NCBI GenBank assembly: GCA_903934295.1 | Contig: CAIZNI010000032.1 | Location: 1 to 56,301 of the forward strand | Direction: 5' to 3' | DNA: 56,301 nt | Origin: an uncultured beta proteobacterium | GTDB taxonomy: Bacteria > Pseudomonadota > Gammaproteobacteria > Burkholderiales > Burkholderiaceae_E | Part shown: positions 8,537-18,602 of the stretch, in pieces | Numbering within the stretch: position 1 is the first letter of the stretch | Layout: each line of letters starts with the position of its first letter | The notes under the pieces: model-generated | Told to the model about the DNA's origin: nothing | Database searches by the model: none | What the model saw: only the letters and a program-made list of their open reading frames with translations | Translations under genes and position numbers: made by a program

Positions 8537-9364
8537 TCAGGCGGGCCGCTGGCGCTCGCGCGCGGCCTGCATCACCGGCGACTGGCTGAAGTCGATCCAG
8601 CCGGATTCCAGCCCGGCGCAGTAACCCCGGTCCACCGGGATGTCCACGCCATTGAGCCAGCCACAGGGCTGGCAAAGCAGCGTTTCGATGACCTGGGCGA
8701 TCTCGTCGGGCACGGCGGGCCGGCCGATCTGGCCGCGCGACCAGGCGGTCTGTTCGCTGCCCATCAGCGCTTCGAACTGGGGCGACAGGGGGGTGTCGAT
8801 ACCGCCGGGGCTCACGCACAGGATGCGCGTGGTCCGATGCACATGCTCGCGCGCCTCGCGAAGCGAAAACGCGGTGACGCATCGCTTGGAGAAGGAGTAA
8901 GGGTCGCGCACGAAGGTGTCGGCCTGGGCCTGGCACCAGGCCAGACCCTGCGCCATCGACGCGGTATCGAGCAGCGGCATGAGGCGGTCGAGCCGCGCCC
9001 GCCAGTCGCGCCCGGCGATCGAGGACACGTTGACGATGCCGCTGCCCGGCGCCAGCCGCGGGGTCAGCGCCCGGGTGATCTCGCGCAGGCCCAGAAAGTT
9101 CACCGCCACCACGCGGACCGGATCGCCCGCCCGGGCCATGCCGGCCACGTTGGCCAGGCCGTCCAGGCTCGCGGGTGCCGCCGCCACCGCGGCAGCGATG
9201 CTCGTCTCGTCACCGAGATCGCAGCGCACCCAGGTCTGCCCGGGCAGCGGCGTGGCGGGCTCGGTCACATCCAGATTCAGCACCTGATGGCCTGCACGGG
9301 CCAGTCGCTGAACCAGCGCGGCTCCCACGCCGGAGGAACCACCGGTGACGACGAAGTTGCTCAT
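8537..9364 (-). CDS. Short-chain dehydrogenase/reductase, coniferyl-alcohol/hydroxysteroid dehydrogenase-like
   Basis: A 275-residue NAD(P)-dependent oxidoreductase with a Rossmann fold. The cofactor loop TGGSSGVG is at residues 7-14, and NVAG at 72-75 replaces the usual NNAG. The catalytic set is complete: Ser115 in NVSSIAG, Tyr156 and Lys160 in YSFSK. The short beta2 region and the long insertion between Ser and Tyr (about 40 residues) resemble coniferyl-alcohol dehydrogenase and 3-alpha-hydroxysteroid dehydrogenase types. A cytoplasmic alcohol/ketone oxidoreductase is likely; the substrate is unknown. It stands alone on the minus strand. Confidence 0.85.
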   Translation of the reverse strand: MSNFVVTGGSSGVGAALVQRLARAGHQVLNLDVTEPATPLPGQTWVRCDLGDETSIAAAVAAAPASLDGLANVAGMARAGDPVRVVAVNFLGLREITRALTPRLAPGSGIVNVSSIAGRDWRARLDRLMPLLDTASMAQGLAWCQAQADTFVRDPYSFSKRCVTAFSLREAREHVHRTTRILCVSPGGIDTPLSPQFEALMGSEQTAWSRGQIGRPAVPDEIAQVIETLLCQPCGWLNGVDIPVDRGYCAGLESGWIDFSQSPVMQAARERQRPA

Positions 9365-9542
9365 GACAGCTGCCTTTCTGGCTGATCACCGCCGCGCGGG
9401 CGTGCGGTGCGACGGGATTTCCGGTACGGCTGGGCACCTGCGCAGCCCGCTTTTTCATTCCGTACCATGACCGGCGATCTTACGCCGCTTTCAGCGATTT
9501 CCGGCCGTGTGGGCCGATGCCGGGATCGCGTATGCTCGGCGC

Positions 9543-10133
9543 ATGCATCGAACCGTCTTCGATACCCCGATCGTGAATCGGGTGCTGCGTGCCGTCTCGA
9601 TCGTCTGCCTGCGCGTGGCTGGCTGGCGGGTCGAGGGGACGCTGCCGCCGGGTGCGCACAAGTGCGTGCTGATCGCCGCGCCGCACACCAGCAACTGGGA
9701 CCTGCCCATCACCCTGATGGCGTCTTTCGTGCTGCGCCTGAACATCTACTGGATGGGCAAGGCGTCGATCTTCAAGCCGCCGTTCGGTGCGCTGATGCGC
9801 TGGCTGGGCGGGATCGCGGTGCGCCGCGAGCAGTCGAACAACCTGGTGGCCGCCTCGGTGAGTGCGCTGGTCGCGGCCGAAGGGCCGCTGCAGCTGGTGG
9901 TGCCACCCGAGGGCACCCGCAGTGCCACGCGGCACTGGAAGACCGGCTTCTATCACATCGCCCGCGGCGCCGGCCTGCCGATCCAGCTGGCCTACATCGA
10001 CTACCCCAGCAAGCGCATCGGCCTGGGCCCGGTGTTCGAGACCACCGGTGACATCGAAAGCGACATGAGCCGCATCAAGGCGTTCTATGCGCCGATGCGC
10101 GGCCGCAAGCCCGGCCACTTCGACGCGAGCTGA
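9543..10133 (+). CDS. PlsC-like phospholipid/glycerol acyltransferase family protein
   Basis: A 196-residue protein with the acyltransferase motif HTSNWD (HxxxxD, about residues 43-48) and a second block, PPEGTRS, which corresponds to the substrate-binding EGTR motif of 1-acylglycerol-3-phosphate acyltransferases. At under 200 residues it is short for PlsC and matches small PlsC-like proteins of unknown substrate. I chose ATG 9543 over an in-frame GTG at 9507. Just upstream is TATGCT (9531-9536), a possible -10 element only 6 bases from the ATG, which would make the transcript leaderless; no clear -35 or ribosome site is seen. It is convergent with fadH. Confidence 0.8.
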   Translation: MHRTVFDTPIVNRVLRAVSIVCLRVAGWRVEGTLPPGAHKCVLIAAPHTSNWDLPITLMASFVLRLNIYWMGKASIFKPPFGALMRWLGGIAVRREQSNNLVAASVSALVAAEGPLQLVVPPEGTRSATRHWKTGFYHIARGAGLPIQLAYIDYPSKRIGLGPVFETTGDIESDMSRIKAFYAPMRGRKPGHFDAS

Positions 10134-10182
10134 GGGCTGCGCCGCCCGTGACGGCGGCGCGTGCCGCGTGTGACGGCGCCGT

Positions 10183-12285
<2,103 letters not shown>

Positions 12286-13509
12286 TCAGCGACTGTGCGA
12301 TCGCTGCGTCCAGAGGGCGTGGGTCGCCATGACCGAGACGGTGGTGAGCAGCACGCCGGCGATCGGAATCAGCACCGCCACCCGCACGCCGAGTTCGCCG
12401 ATCGCCAGACCCATCATCAGCGAGCCGATCGGCGCGCCGCCGGTGGAGGCGACCGAGAACGCCGCCATCACCCGCGACCGATGCGACGCGGGTGCGTTCT
12501 CCTGCATGATGGTGCGCGACATCGTCATCGCCACGCCGCCGCAAACCCCCCACAGGAAGATGCTCAGGTAGAACACCCCGATCGGCGAGGCCAGGGCGAT
12601 GGGCACCAGCGCCGCGCAGCCGCCGAACTGCGACAGGCACAGCGCGCGGCCGGGCGTGCGCACCCCGCCCAGCCGGATCAGCGCGCCGATGCTGGTGAGC
12701 GTGCCCAGACCGAAGGCGATCAGCGCAATGGCGATGTCCTGCGAGCTGCCGGCGTACAGGTCGCGCACCGCCAGCGGGATCAGCACCACCATCACGCCGG
12801 CGAAGAAAACGCCCATGCCGCAGATCAGCACGAAGGTCCCGCGGATCGCCGGGTCGGTGAACAGCAGCCTGAGCCCGGCGCCGATCTCGCGCCACATCGA
12901 CTGGCGCGGCGCGGCGCGCGTCGCCGGCGCGCCGGCCGGCAGTTTCGCGGCCGCGTAAACACCCGCCAGCAGCACCGCGGCCTGCAGCAGCAGCACGGTC
13001 ACCGGGCCCCAGGTTCCGGCTTGTCCGCCCACTGCCTGGCCGATCATCTGCGTGCCGAACTGGACGCCCATTGCCAGGGTGACCACCCGCTGCACCCGGT
13101 CGCCGGCCACCCGGTTGAGCAGACCGTCGCGCGCCGGCATCGCGAAGGCGCTGATCACGCCCCAGGTCACCGCGTACATCAGCACCAGCGACTCGCTGAT
13201 GCGGCCGAGCCACAGGGCGGCGGCCAGCGCCAGCGGCATCAGCGCGGCGCCGGCCTGCAGGCCCATCAGCAGCCGTCGCGGATCCACCCGGTCGGCGAGC
13301 CAGCCGCCGAACACCAGCAGCACCAGCACCGGCAACTGGCCGAGCATCTGGGTCAGCCCGAAGCGGGCCGCCGGCTGGTGCAGTTCGATGGCCAGCAGAT
13401 ACGCGAGCAGCACCGACTGGATACCCGCCGGCACCATGAAGGCGGCGACGGTGGTGAAGTACCAGCCGGCGCCTGACGCCGGCGCGGCCGGCTCGGCGGG
13501 CGTGTTCAG
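12286..13509 (-). CDS. MFS transporter, MFS_3-like, with an apparent non-ATG start
   Basis: A 12-segment major facilitator protein; the GGWLADRVDPRRLL motif between TM2 and TM3 is clear. The first ATG in frame (13437) falls inside the first membrane segment, removing its start (GWYFTTVAAF). No ATG, GTG or TTG lies in frame between that and the end of the mscS-like gene. A CTG at 13509-13507 overlaps the mscS stop as CTGA, in the way ATGA overlaps couple genes, and gives a 407-residue protein of normal length. The alternative is a shortened protein from 13437, or a base error near the junction. It is probably an exporter; the substrate is unknown. Confidence 0.75.
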   Translation of the reverse strand: MNTPAEPAAPASGAGWYFTTVAAFMVPAGIQSVLLAYLLAIELHQPAARFGLTQMLGQLPVLVLLVFGGWLADRVDPRRLLMGLQAGAALMPLALAAALWLGRISESLVLMYAVTWGVISAFAMPARDGLLNRVAGDRVQRVVTLAMGVQFGTQMIGQAVGGQAGTWGPVTVLLLQAAVLLAGVYAAAKLPAGAPATRAAPRQSMWREIGAGLRLLFTDPAIRGTFVLICGMGVFFAGVMVVLIPLAVRDLYAGSSQDIAIALIAFGLGTLTSIGALIRLGGVRTPGRALCLSQFGGCAALVPIALASPIGVFYLSIFLWGVCGGVAMTMSRTIMQENAPASHRSRVMAAFSVASTGGAPIGSLMMGLAIGELGVRVAVLIPIAGVLLTTVSVMATHALWTQRSHSR

Positions 13510-14312
13510 ACGTTGCGCTGGATGTGGGTGGGGGCGGGCACCGGCCAGCCGTTGGCCGCGCCGACCCGGGCGATCGCTTCATTGGTGTCGAAGTAGACTT
13601 GCCAGTAGTTCGCGTTGTTGGTGTACGGGCGCACCGAGATCACCGGGCCCTGCGGCTGGAAGTCGAGCAGGTTGATTTCCGGCGCGGGGCTGGTCGCGAC
13701 ATTGGGAATCGCGGTGATGGCTTCGCGCAACAGCGTGATGGCCGCCAGCGGATCGACGCCGTTGGCCAGCTGGGCGGTGCGATCGACCCGGCGCACCGGG
13801 TTGGCCGAGAAGTTCTGGATGTTCTCGGAGAAGATCTTGTTGTTGCCCACCACCGTCTTGACGTTGTCCGGGGTGAGGATGGTGCTGGCGAACAGGCCGA
13901 TCTCCTGGACCGTGCCGGTCACGCCGCCGGCCGAGATGAAGTCGCCGACCTTGAACGGGCGCAGCACCAGCAGGAAGGCGCCGGCGGCGAAGTGGGCGAG
14001 CAGGCCGCTCCAGGCCACGCCGATCGCCACGCCCGCGCCGGCCAGCATCGCCGCGATCGAGGTGGTCTGGATGCCGAAGTAGCCCAGGATGCCCAGCACC
14101 AGGGCGATGTTCAGTGCGACCGCCACGATCGAGCCGACGTATTTCGACAGCGTGGTGTCGATGCTGTTGCGCGACATCGCCGTCTGGATCAGGCCGACCA
14201 CCCGGCCGATCAGCCAGCGGCCGATGATCCAGAACGCCAGCGCGGCGAGCACCTTGATGGCGATTTCGACGCCGGTGGTGCTCAGGAATGTGTAGAACTG
14301 ATCGATGTTCAT
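13506..14312 (-). CDS. Small-conductance mechanosensitive channel, MscS family
   Basis: A 268-residue inner-membrane channel that opens on membrane tension to release solutes during hypo-osmotic shock. Three hydrophobic segments are seen near residues 18-38, 60-80 and 85-110. The last is the Gly/Ala-rich pore helix (AAMLAGAGVAIGVAWSGLL), followed by the beta domain with FKVGDFISAGGVTGTVQEI and the conserved ILTPDNVKTVVGNNKI. Length fits the minimal MscS type. The downstream MFS gene overlaps its stop by 4 bases, so the two are likely coupled. A stray ORF continues upstream in another frame but has no family support. Confidence 0.92.
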   Translation of the reverse strand: MNIDQFYTFLSTTGVEIAIKVLAALAFWIIGRWLIGRVVGLIQTAMSRNSIDTTLSKYVGSIVAVALNIALVLGILGYFGIQTTSIAAMLAGAGVAIGVAWSGLLAHFAAGAFLLVLRPFKVGDFISAGGVTGTVQEIGLFASTILTPDNVKTVVGNNKIFSENIQNFSANPVRRVDRTAQLANGVDPLAAITLLREAITAIPNVATSPAPEINLLDFQPQGPVISVRPYTNNANYWQVYFDTNEAIARVGAANGWPVPAPTHIQRNV

Positions 14313-14417
14313 GGGAACGCTCCGGGTAGTGGGTCAACGACTCATTGAGGCGACGCAACCGCGAAAGTCTACAGAGGGCCGGTGCATTGGCGCAGCCCGC
14401 GGTCCGGTGTGTCGGAC

Positions 14418-15650
14418 TTACGCCACTGGCCGCACGCGAAGGTGGGTGAGGCCGCGAAACGGTCCGCGGTGACGCCATTCGGGCGGCTTTTCCGGGTCGG
14501 GCGTCAGCCCCGGAAAACGCACGATCAGCGCGGTCAGCATCGTCTCGGCCTCCAGCCTGGCGAGCGCCGCACCCAGGCAGAAATGCGCCCCGGGCGCGAA
14601 CGACAGCGGAGCCGCCTCGTCGCGGGCGATGTCCAGGCGCTGCGGATCGGTGAACACCGCCGGGTCGCGGTTGGCGGCTGCCAGCAGCACCAGCGCCGTC
14701 TCGCCGGTGCCCAGGGTGGCACCGCCCAGCGCGATCGGTTCGGCCGCCACCCGCGCCACATAGAGGGTGGGGGTTTCCAGGCGCAGGAACTCGCGCACCG
14801 TCGAACCCACCAGCGCGGGCTCGGCGACCAGCCGTGCCCACTGTGCGCGATCGGCCAGCAGCCGGTGCAGCCCGTTGGTGAACAGGTCGCGTGTGGTGCG
14901 ATGGCCCGCCGAGTAGAGCGTCACCACCAGCGACATCAGTTCGGGCTCGGTGAGCGAGCCGTGTTCCGGCGAGCCGCGCACCAGCGCACTCAGCAGGTCA
15001 TCGCGGGGCGCCGCGCGGCGCTGTGCGATCAGGTCGCGGGCATAGGCGGCGAAGGACTCGGAGGCGGCCATGCCGGCGGCCTTTTCGGCGGGCTGCAGCG
15101 CCACGCCCAGCAAGGGCGTGACCGCCTCGGTCCAGGTGGTGAGCTGATCGCGGTCGGCATCGGGCACCCCCAGCAGTTCGGAGATCACCCGCGAGGGCAG
15201 CGGATGCGCATAGTCGTGGAGCAGGTCGACCGTGCCGTCGGCGTCGGGGGTGAGCTCGTCGAGCAGCCGGGCCGCCTGCGCGGCGATCCAGGGCGCCATC
15301 CCGGCGATGCGCCGGGGATTGAAGGCCGACGAAGCCAGCGCGCGCACCCGGGTGTGGTCGGGCGGGTCGAGGAAGTTGATCCGGAACGACATTTCATCGC
15401 GCGCGGCACCCGGCGCGAGTGCGCGCCGATAGCGTTCGGCGATCGGCCCCGAGTGCACCCGGCGGTCGCGCAGCAGGGAATTGGCGGCCTCGTAGCCGCT
15501 CACCAGCCAGTGGCCCGAGGCGGTCCGCTGCACCGGACCGCCGGCGCGCAGCCGCTCGAACAGCGCGTGCGGCGTCTGGCTGCGCGCGATGTCGATCAGG
15601 TCGATCGGGCCTTCTTCGTCATTGCGGATCGCCCGCCCGGAATCGCTCAT
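14418..15650 (-). CDS. Cytochrome P450
   Basis: A 410-residue soluble bacterial P450 monooxygenase. The I-helix oxygen-binding motif is AGHRTT at 248-253, the K-helix ExxR is EFLR at 287-290, and the haem-ligand motif FAPGAHFCLG puts the thiolate at Cys358. Length is typical for class I bacterial P450s. I start at ATG 15650, which follows GAGGGCGA, rather than the upstream in-frame ATG at 15677. No ferredoxin or ferredoxin reductase gene is in the window, so its redox partners are elsewhere. It is divergent from an MFS gene only 87 bases away, suggesting joint control. Substrate not readable. Confidence 0.93.
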   Translation of the reverse strand: MSDSGRAIRNDEEGPIDLIDIARSQTPHALFERLRAGGPVQRTASGHWLVSGYEAANSLLRDRRVHSGPIAERYRRALAPGAARDEMSFRINFLDPPDHTRVRALASSAFNPRRIAGMAPWIAAQAARLLDELTPDADGTVDLLHDYAHPLPSRVISELLGVPDADRDQLTTWTEAVTPLLGVALQPAEKAAGMAASESFAAYARDLIAQRRAAPRDDLLSALVRGSPEHGSLTEPELMSLVVTLYSAGHRTTRDLFTNGLHRLLADRAQWARLVAEPALVGSTVREFLRLETPTLYVARVAAEPIALGGATLGTGETALVLLAAANRDPAVFTDPQRLDIARDEAAPLSFAPGAHFCLGAALARLEAETMLTALIVRFPGLTPDPEKPPEWRHRGPFRGLTHLRVRPVA

Positions 15651-15737
15651 CGGTTCGCCCTCAAGCGCTGCTAGCATGATTGCCGCCGGCGAGCGTACAC
15701 GATCGCGCCCGGCGCCGACGTCTCCCGAAAGCCTGCC

Positions 15738-16955
15738 CTGAGCCCGCGCGCCCTCACCGTTTTCTTCTGCTCCTATCTCGGCCTGACGGTGCTCGGCTTC
15801 CACGGCACCGCGGCCCTGCTGCCGCGCTTCATCGACCTGTGGCACCTGAGCGCGACCGAGGCCGGCTGGCTGCTGGGCGTGATGTCGCTGTGTTCGCTGC
15901 TGGCCTCACCCGCGATCGCGCTCACCGACCGGGTCGACGCGCGCTGGGTGATGCTGGCGGGCGTCGGGTTCAACGTCGCGGGCTACGCCGGCTTCGGTCT
16001 GCTGGCCGACGGGCTGGTGTCGGCGATGGTGTGCCGCGGCCTGTGCGGGGTCGGGTTCGTGCTGTCGTACATGCCCGGCATCAAGGCGATGGGCGACCGG
16101 CTCGCGGCCGGTGACCAGTCGCGCGCCACCGCCACCTATGTCTCCAGCTTCTCGATCTGTTCGAGCCTGTCGGTGGCGCTGGCCGGGACGATCGCCGGGC
16201 TGGCGGGCTGGCGCTGGGCCTTCGCGCTGCCGGCCATCACCAATCTGCTGGCCGGGGTGATGCTGATCGTCTTTCTTGCCCCGGCGCGTCAGACGCCGGC
16301 TGCGGGGTCGCCGGCGCCTGGTGCCCCGTCGGGCGCGGGGTTGTTCGATTTCCGGGCGATCCTGGTGAACCGGCCGGCGATGGGTTTCGTGGCCGGCGGC
16401 TTTGCGCACAACGTCGAGCTGCTCGCGATGCGCGGCTGGACGGTGGCGTTCCTGACCTTCGTGGTCACGCTGCATCCGGGCGAGGTGCCCGACTGGAACC
16501 TGTCGTGGGTCGCGACCGCGCTGATCCTGATCGGTGTGCCAGCCGGCATGCTGGGCGGCTCCCTGGGCGCGCGCCTGGGCCTGGCGCGGGTGGCGGTGAC
16601 GGTGCTGGTGCTCTCGGCGCTGGTGAGTCTGGTGGTTGGCTTCGCTGGTCGCTGGCCGTTCTGGCTGTTCTTTCTGGGCCCGCTGCTGCTGCACAACCTG
16701 CTGGTGATGGCCGATGGCGGCGTGCTGTCGGCCGGTGTGATGTCGCGCGCCGACCCCCAGCGCCGCGGCGCCACCGTCGCCTTCTACACCATGATCGTCT
16801 CGGTCGGCTCGTTCATCGGACCGGTGCTGTTCGGCGCGGTGCTCGACGCGGCCGGCGGGCGCCTTTCGGTGCCCGCCTGGGGCTGGGCGTTCGCCGCGAT
16901 CGGCCTGGTCGGGATCACGGCAGCGCTGACCCTGCACCGGCTCACCCGGCGCTGA
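15738..16955 (+). CDS. MFS transporter (CynX/YbfB-like), probable CTG start
   Basis: A 12-segment transporter with DRVDARWVM as the conserved TM2-TM3 loop. A GTG at 15789 would give 388 residues but drops most of TM1, since the frame reads on upstream as LTVFFCSYLGLT. In that extension there is no ATG, GTG or TTG. CTG at 15738 gives 405 residues and an intact TM1. As in the MFS gene at 12286, this CTG overlaps a TGA (15739-15741), here the stop of a 21-codon ORF starting at ATG 15676. Either the small ORF is a leader that couples translation, or one base is missing and the ORF is the true N-terminus. It is divergent from the P450 gene, so it may export or import that enzyme's substrate or product. 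Confidence 0.78.
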   Translation: MSPRALTVFFCSYLGLTVLGFHGTAALLPRFIDLWHLSATEAGWLLGVMSLCSLLASPAIALTDRVDARWVMLAGVGFNVAGYAGFGLLADGLVSAMVCRGLCGVGFVLSYMPGIKAMGDRLAAGDQSRATATYVSSFSICSSLSVALAGTIAGLAGWRWAFALPAITNLLAGVMLIVFLAPARQTPAAGSPAPGAPSGAGLFDFRAILVNRPAMGFVAGGFAHNVELLAMRGWTVAFLTFVVTLHPGEVPDWNLSWVATALILIGVPAGMLGGSLGARLGLARVAVTVLVLSALVSLVVGFAGRWPFWLFFLGPLLLHNLLVMADGGVLSAGVMSRADPQRRGATVAFYTMIVSVGSFIGPVLFGAVLDAAGGRLSVPAWGWAFAAIGLVGITAALTLHRLTRR

Positions 16956-17054
16956 GCGGCCAGCCGGGTTCGTTGAAATGTAGGAAGATGACCGCCCGTT
17001 CCCCGGGGCGCTGCTTGCTCCCCCTTTTGATCCACCCAGGCAAGGTCCGACACC

Positions 17055-17756
17055 ATGATGCAGTTCTATTTCAACGCCGCTCCCAATCCGATGAAGGTCG
17101 CCCTGCTGCTCGAGGAGCTGGGCATCGGTTACCAGGCGATGCCGGTCGATACCCGCAAGGGCGAGCAGTTTGCGCCCGATTTTCTGAAGGTCAACCCGAA
17201 TGCCAAGGTGCCGGCGCTGGTCGACGGCGATGCGGTGGTGTTCGACAGCAACGCGATCCTGCTCTACCTGGGCGACAAGACCGGGCGCTTCGTGCCGCCG
17301 GTGTCCGATGCACGCGGGCGCGGCGAGATGCTGTCGTGGCTGATGTTCGTGGCCAGCGGCATCGGCCCCTTCTCGGGCCAGTCGGTGCATTTTCGCCATG
17401 CCGCGCCCGAGCCCAAGGAATACGCGCTCAACCGCTACGACTACGAGGCGCACCGTCACTGGAAGCTGATCGAGGACCGTCTGGCCGCGCACCGCTACAT
17501 GGTCGCAGGCGAGTACGGCATCGTCGACATGGCGGTCTGGGGCTGGGCGCGCCTGCTGCCCTTCGTGATGGGTACCGGTGAGGCGACCTGGACGCAGTAC
17601 CCGAACATCAAGCGCCTGCTCGACGAGGTGAGCGCCCGGCCGGCGGCGCAGCGCGCCGAGAAGCTCAAGACCTCGCACGCCTTCAAGACCGAGAACGACG
17701 ACGAGTCCCGCCGCTTCATGTTCCCGCAAAACGAGCGCCTCAAGCGCAGCGCCTGA
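17055..17756 (+). CDS. Glutathione S-transferase family protein (YfcG/YghU-like)
   Basis: A 233-residue cytoplasmic protein. The thioredoxin-like N-domain (1-80) carries NPMKVALLLEELG, the cis-proline block AKVPALVDGD and the glutathione-gamma-Glu contact DSNAILLYLGDK. The alpha-helical C-domain follows, with GEYGIVDMAVWGW as the N-capping/hydrophobic staple motif. The Asn near residue 11 in place of Tyr/Ser fits Nu-class, disulfide-reductase-like GSTs. The start has ATGATG after GGTCCGACACC. The SDR gene begins 25 bases downstream, so the two are likely cotranscribed. Confidence 0.88.
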   Translation: MMQFYFNAAPNPMKVALLLEELGIGYQAMPVDTRKGEQFAPDFLKVNPNAKVPALVDGDAVVFDSNAILLYLGDKTGRFVPPVSDARGRGEMLSWLMFVASGIGPFSGQSVHFRHAAPEPKEYALNRYDYEAHRHWKLIEDRLAAHRYMVAGEYGIVDMAVWGWARLLPFVMGTGEATWTQYPNIKRLLDEVSARPAAQRAEKLKTSHAFKTENDDESRRFMFPQNERLKRSA

Positions 17757-17781
17757 CACCTCTCACTCAAGGAAATCGATC

Positions 17782-18555
17782 ATGGATCTCGGACTGCAGG
17801 GCAAGGTCGCCGTCATCACCGGCGGCACACAGGGCATCGGCAAGGCCACCGCCGAACGGCTGGCAGCCGAAGGCGCCAAGGTGGTGATCGTCGCGCGCGG
17901 CCAGGCCGGCCTCGACACGGTCGCCGCGCAGATCCGCGCGGCGGGCGGCGCGGTGCACGGCGTGTCGGCCGACGTCAGCAGCCCCGACGGCGCGGCCCAC
18001 ATCATCGCCGAGGCGGTCAAGGCCTTCGGCGGCGTGGACATCCTGATCAACAACGCCGGCACCTCGGCGACCGGGGCCTTCGAGTCGGTGACCGACGGCG
18101 CCTGGCAGTCCGACTTCGACCTGAAGCTGTTCGGCGCGGTTCGGCTGATCCGCCTCGCGCTGCCGCACATGAAGGCCCGTGGCGCCGGCCGGATCGTCAA
18201 CGTCACCAACATCGGCGCCAAGCAGCCCGGCGCGCGCACCATGCCCACCACCGTGACCCGTGCGGCGGGCCAGGCGATGACGAAGGCGCTCTCCAAGGAG
18301 TTCGCGGCCGACGGCATCCTGGTGAACTCGGTGTGCATCGGACTGGTCCGCGCGGGGCAGCATGAAACCCGTGCCGCGCGCGAAGGCGTCGACCTCGAGA
18401 CCCACTACCAGAACATCGGCAAGACGGTGCCGATCGGCCGGGTCGGGCGCGCCGACGAGGCCGCCAATGTGATCGCCTTCCTGGTGTCCGAGGCGGCCAG
18501 CTTCGTGACTGGCTCGAGCATCAACATCGACGGCGGGGCGTCGGCGGTCTTCTGA
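17782..18555 (+). CDS. SDR-family protein with the catalytic Ser-Tyr-Lys replaced
   Basis: A 257-residue Rossmann-fold protein. The cofactor loop TGGTQGIG (13-20) and NNAG (90-93) are intact, and the tail GSSINIDGGAS is typical of classical SDRs. The catalytic residues are not. Where FabG-type enzymes have Ser, Tyr and Lys, this protein has Asn143 (NVTNIG), Thr156 and Arg160 (TTVTR). The reading frame and surrounding fold elements are undisturbed, so this is not decay or a frameshift. It may bind a nucleotide without classical SDR chemistry, use other residues, or be a binding subunit; a known SDR subgroup likewise lacks the tetrad. It lies between the GST gene and the sulfatase gene. Confidence 0.85.
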   Translation: MDLGLQGKVAVITGGTQGIGKATAERLAAEGAKVVIVARGQAGLDTVAAQIRAAGGAVHGVSADVSSPDGAAHIIAEAVKAFGGVDILINNAGTSATGAFESVTDGAWQSDFDLKLFGAVRLIRLALPHMKARGAGRIVNVTNIGAKQPGARTMPTTVTRAAGQAMTKALSKEFAADGILVNSVCIGLVRAGQHETRAAREGVDLETHYQNIGKTVPIGRVGRADEAANVIAFLVSEAASFVTGSSINIDGGASAVF

Positions 18556-18557
18556 CC

Positions 18558-18576
18558 GAAGCGCGGCCGCTTTTTT
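18558..18576 (+). terminator. Possible weak intrinsic terminator after the GST-SDR pair
   Basis: AAGCG, the loop CGGC and CGCTT form a 5-bp stem followed by a T-run (TTTTTT including the stem end). It begins three bases after the SDR stop and ends before the sulfatase start at 18603. The stem is short, so it may only attenuate. Confidence 0.4.
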
Positions 18577-18602
18577 CCGATCGATTCCAACCAGAGCCTG
18601 CC

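Noticed and set aside
9531-9536. TATGCT as a -10 element of a leaderless acyltransferase transcript.
   Set aside because: No convincing -35 lies 16-18 bases upstream, so it is not listed as a promoter.
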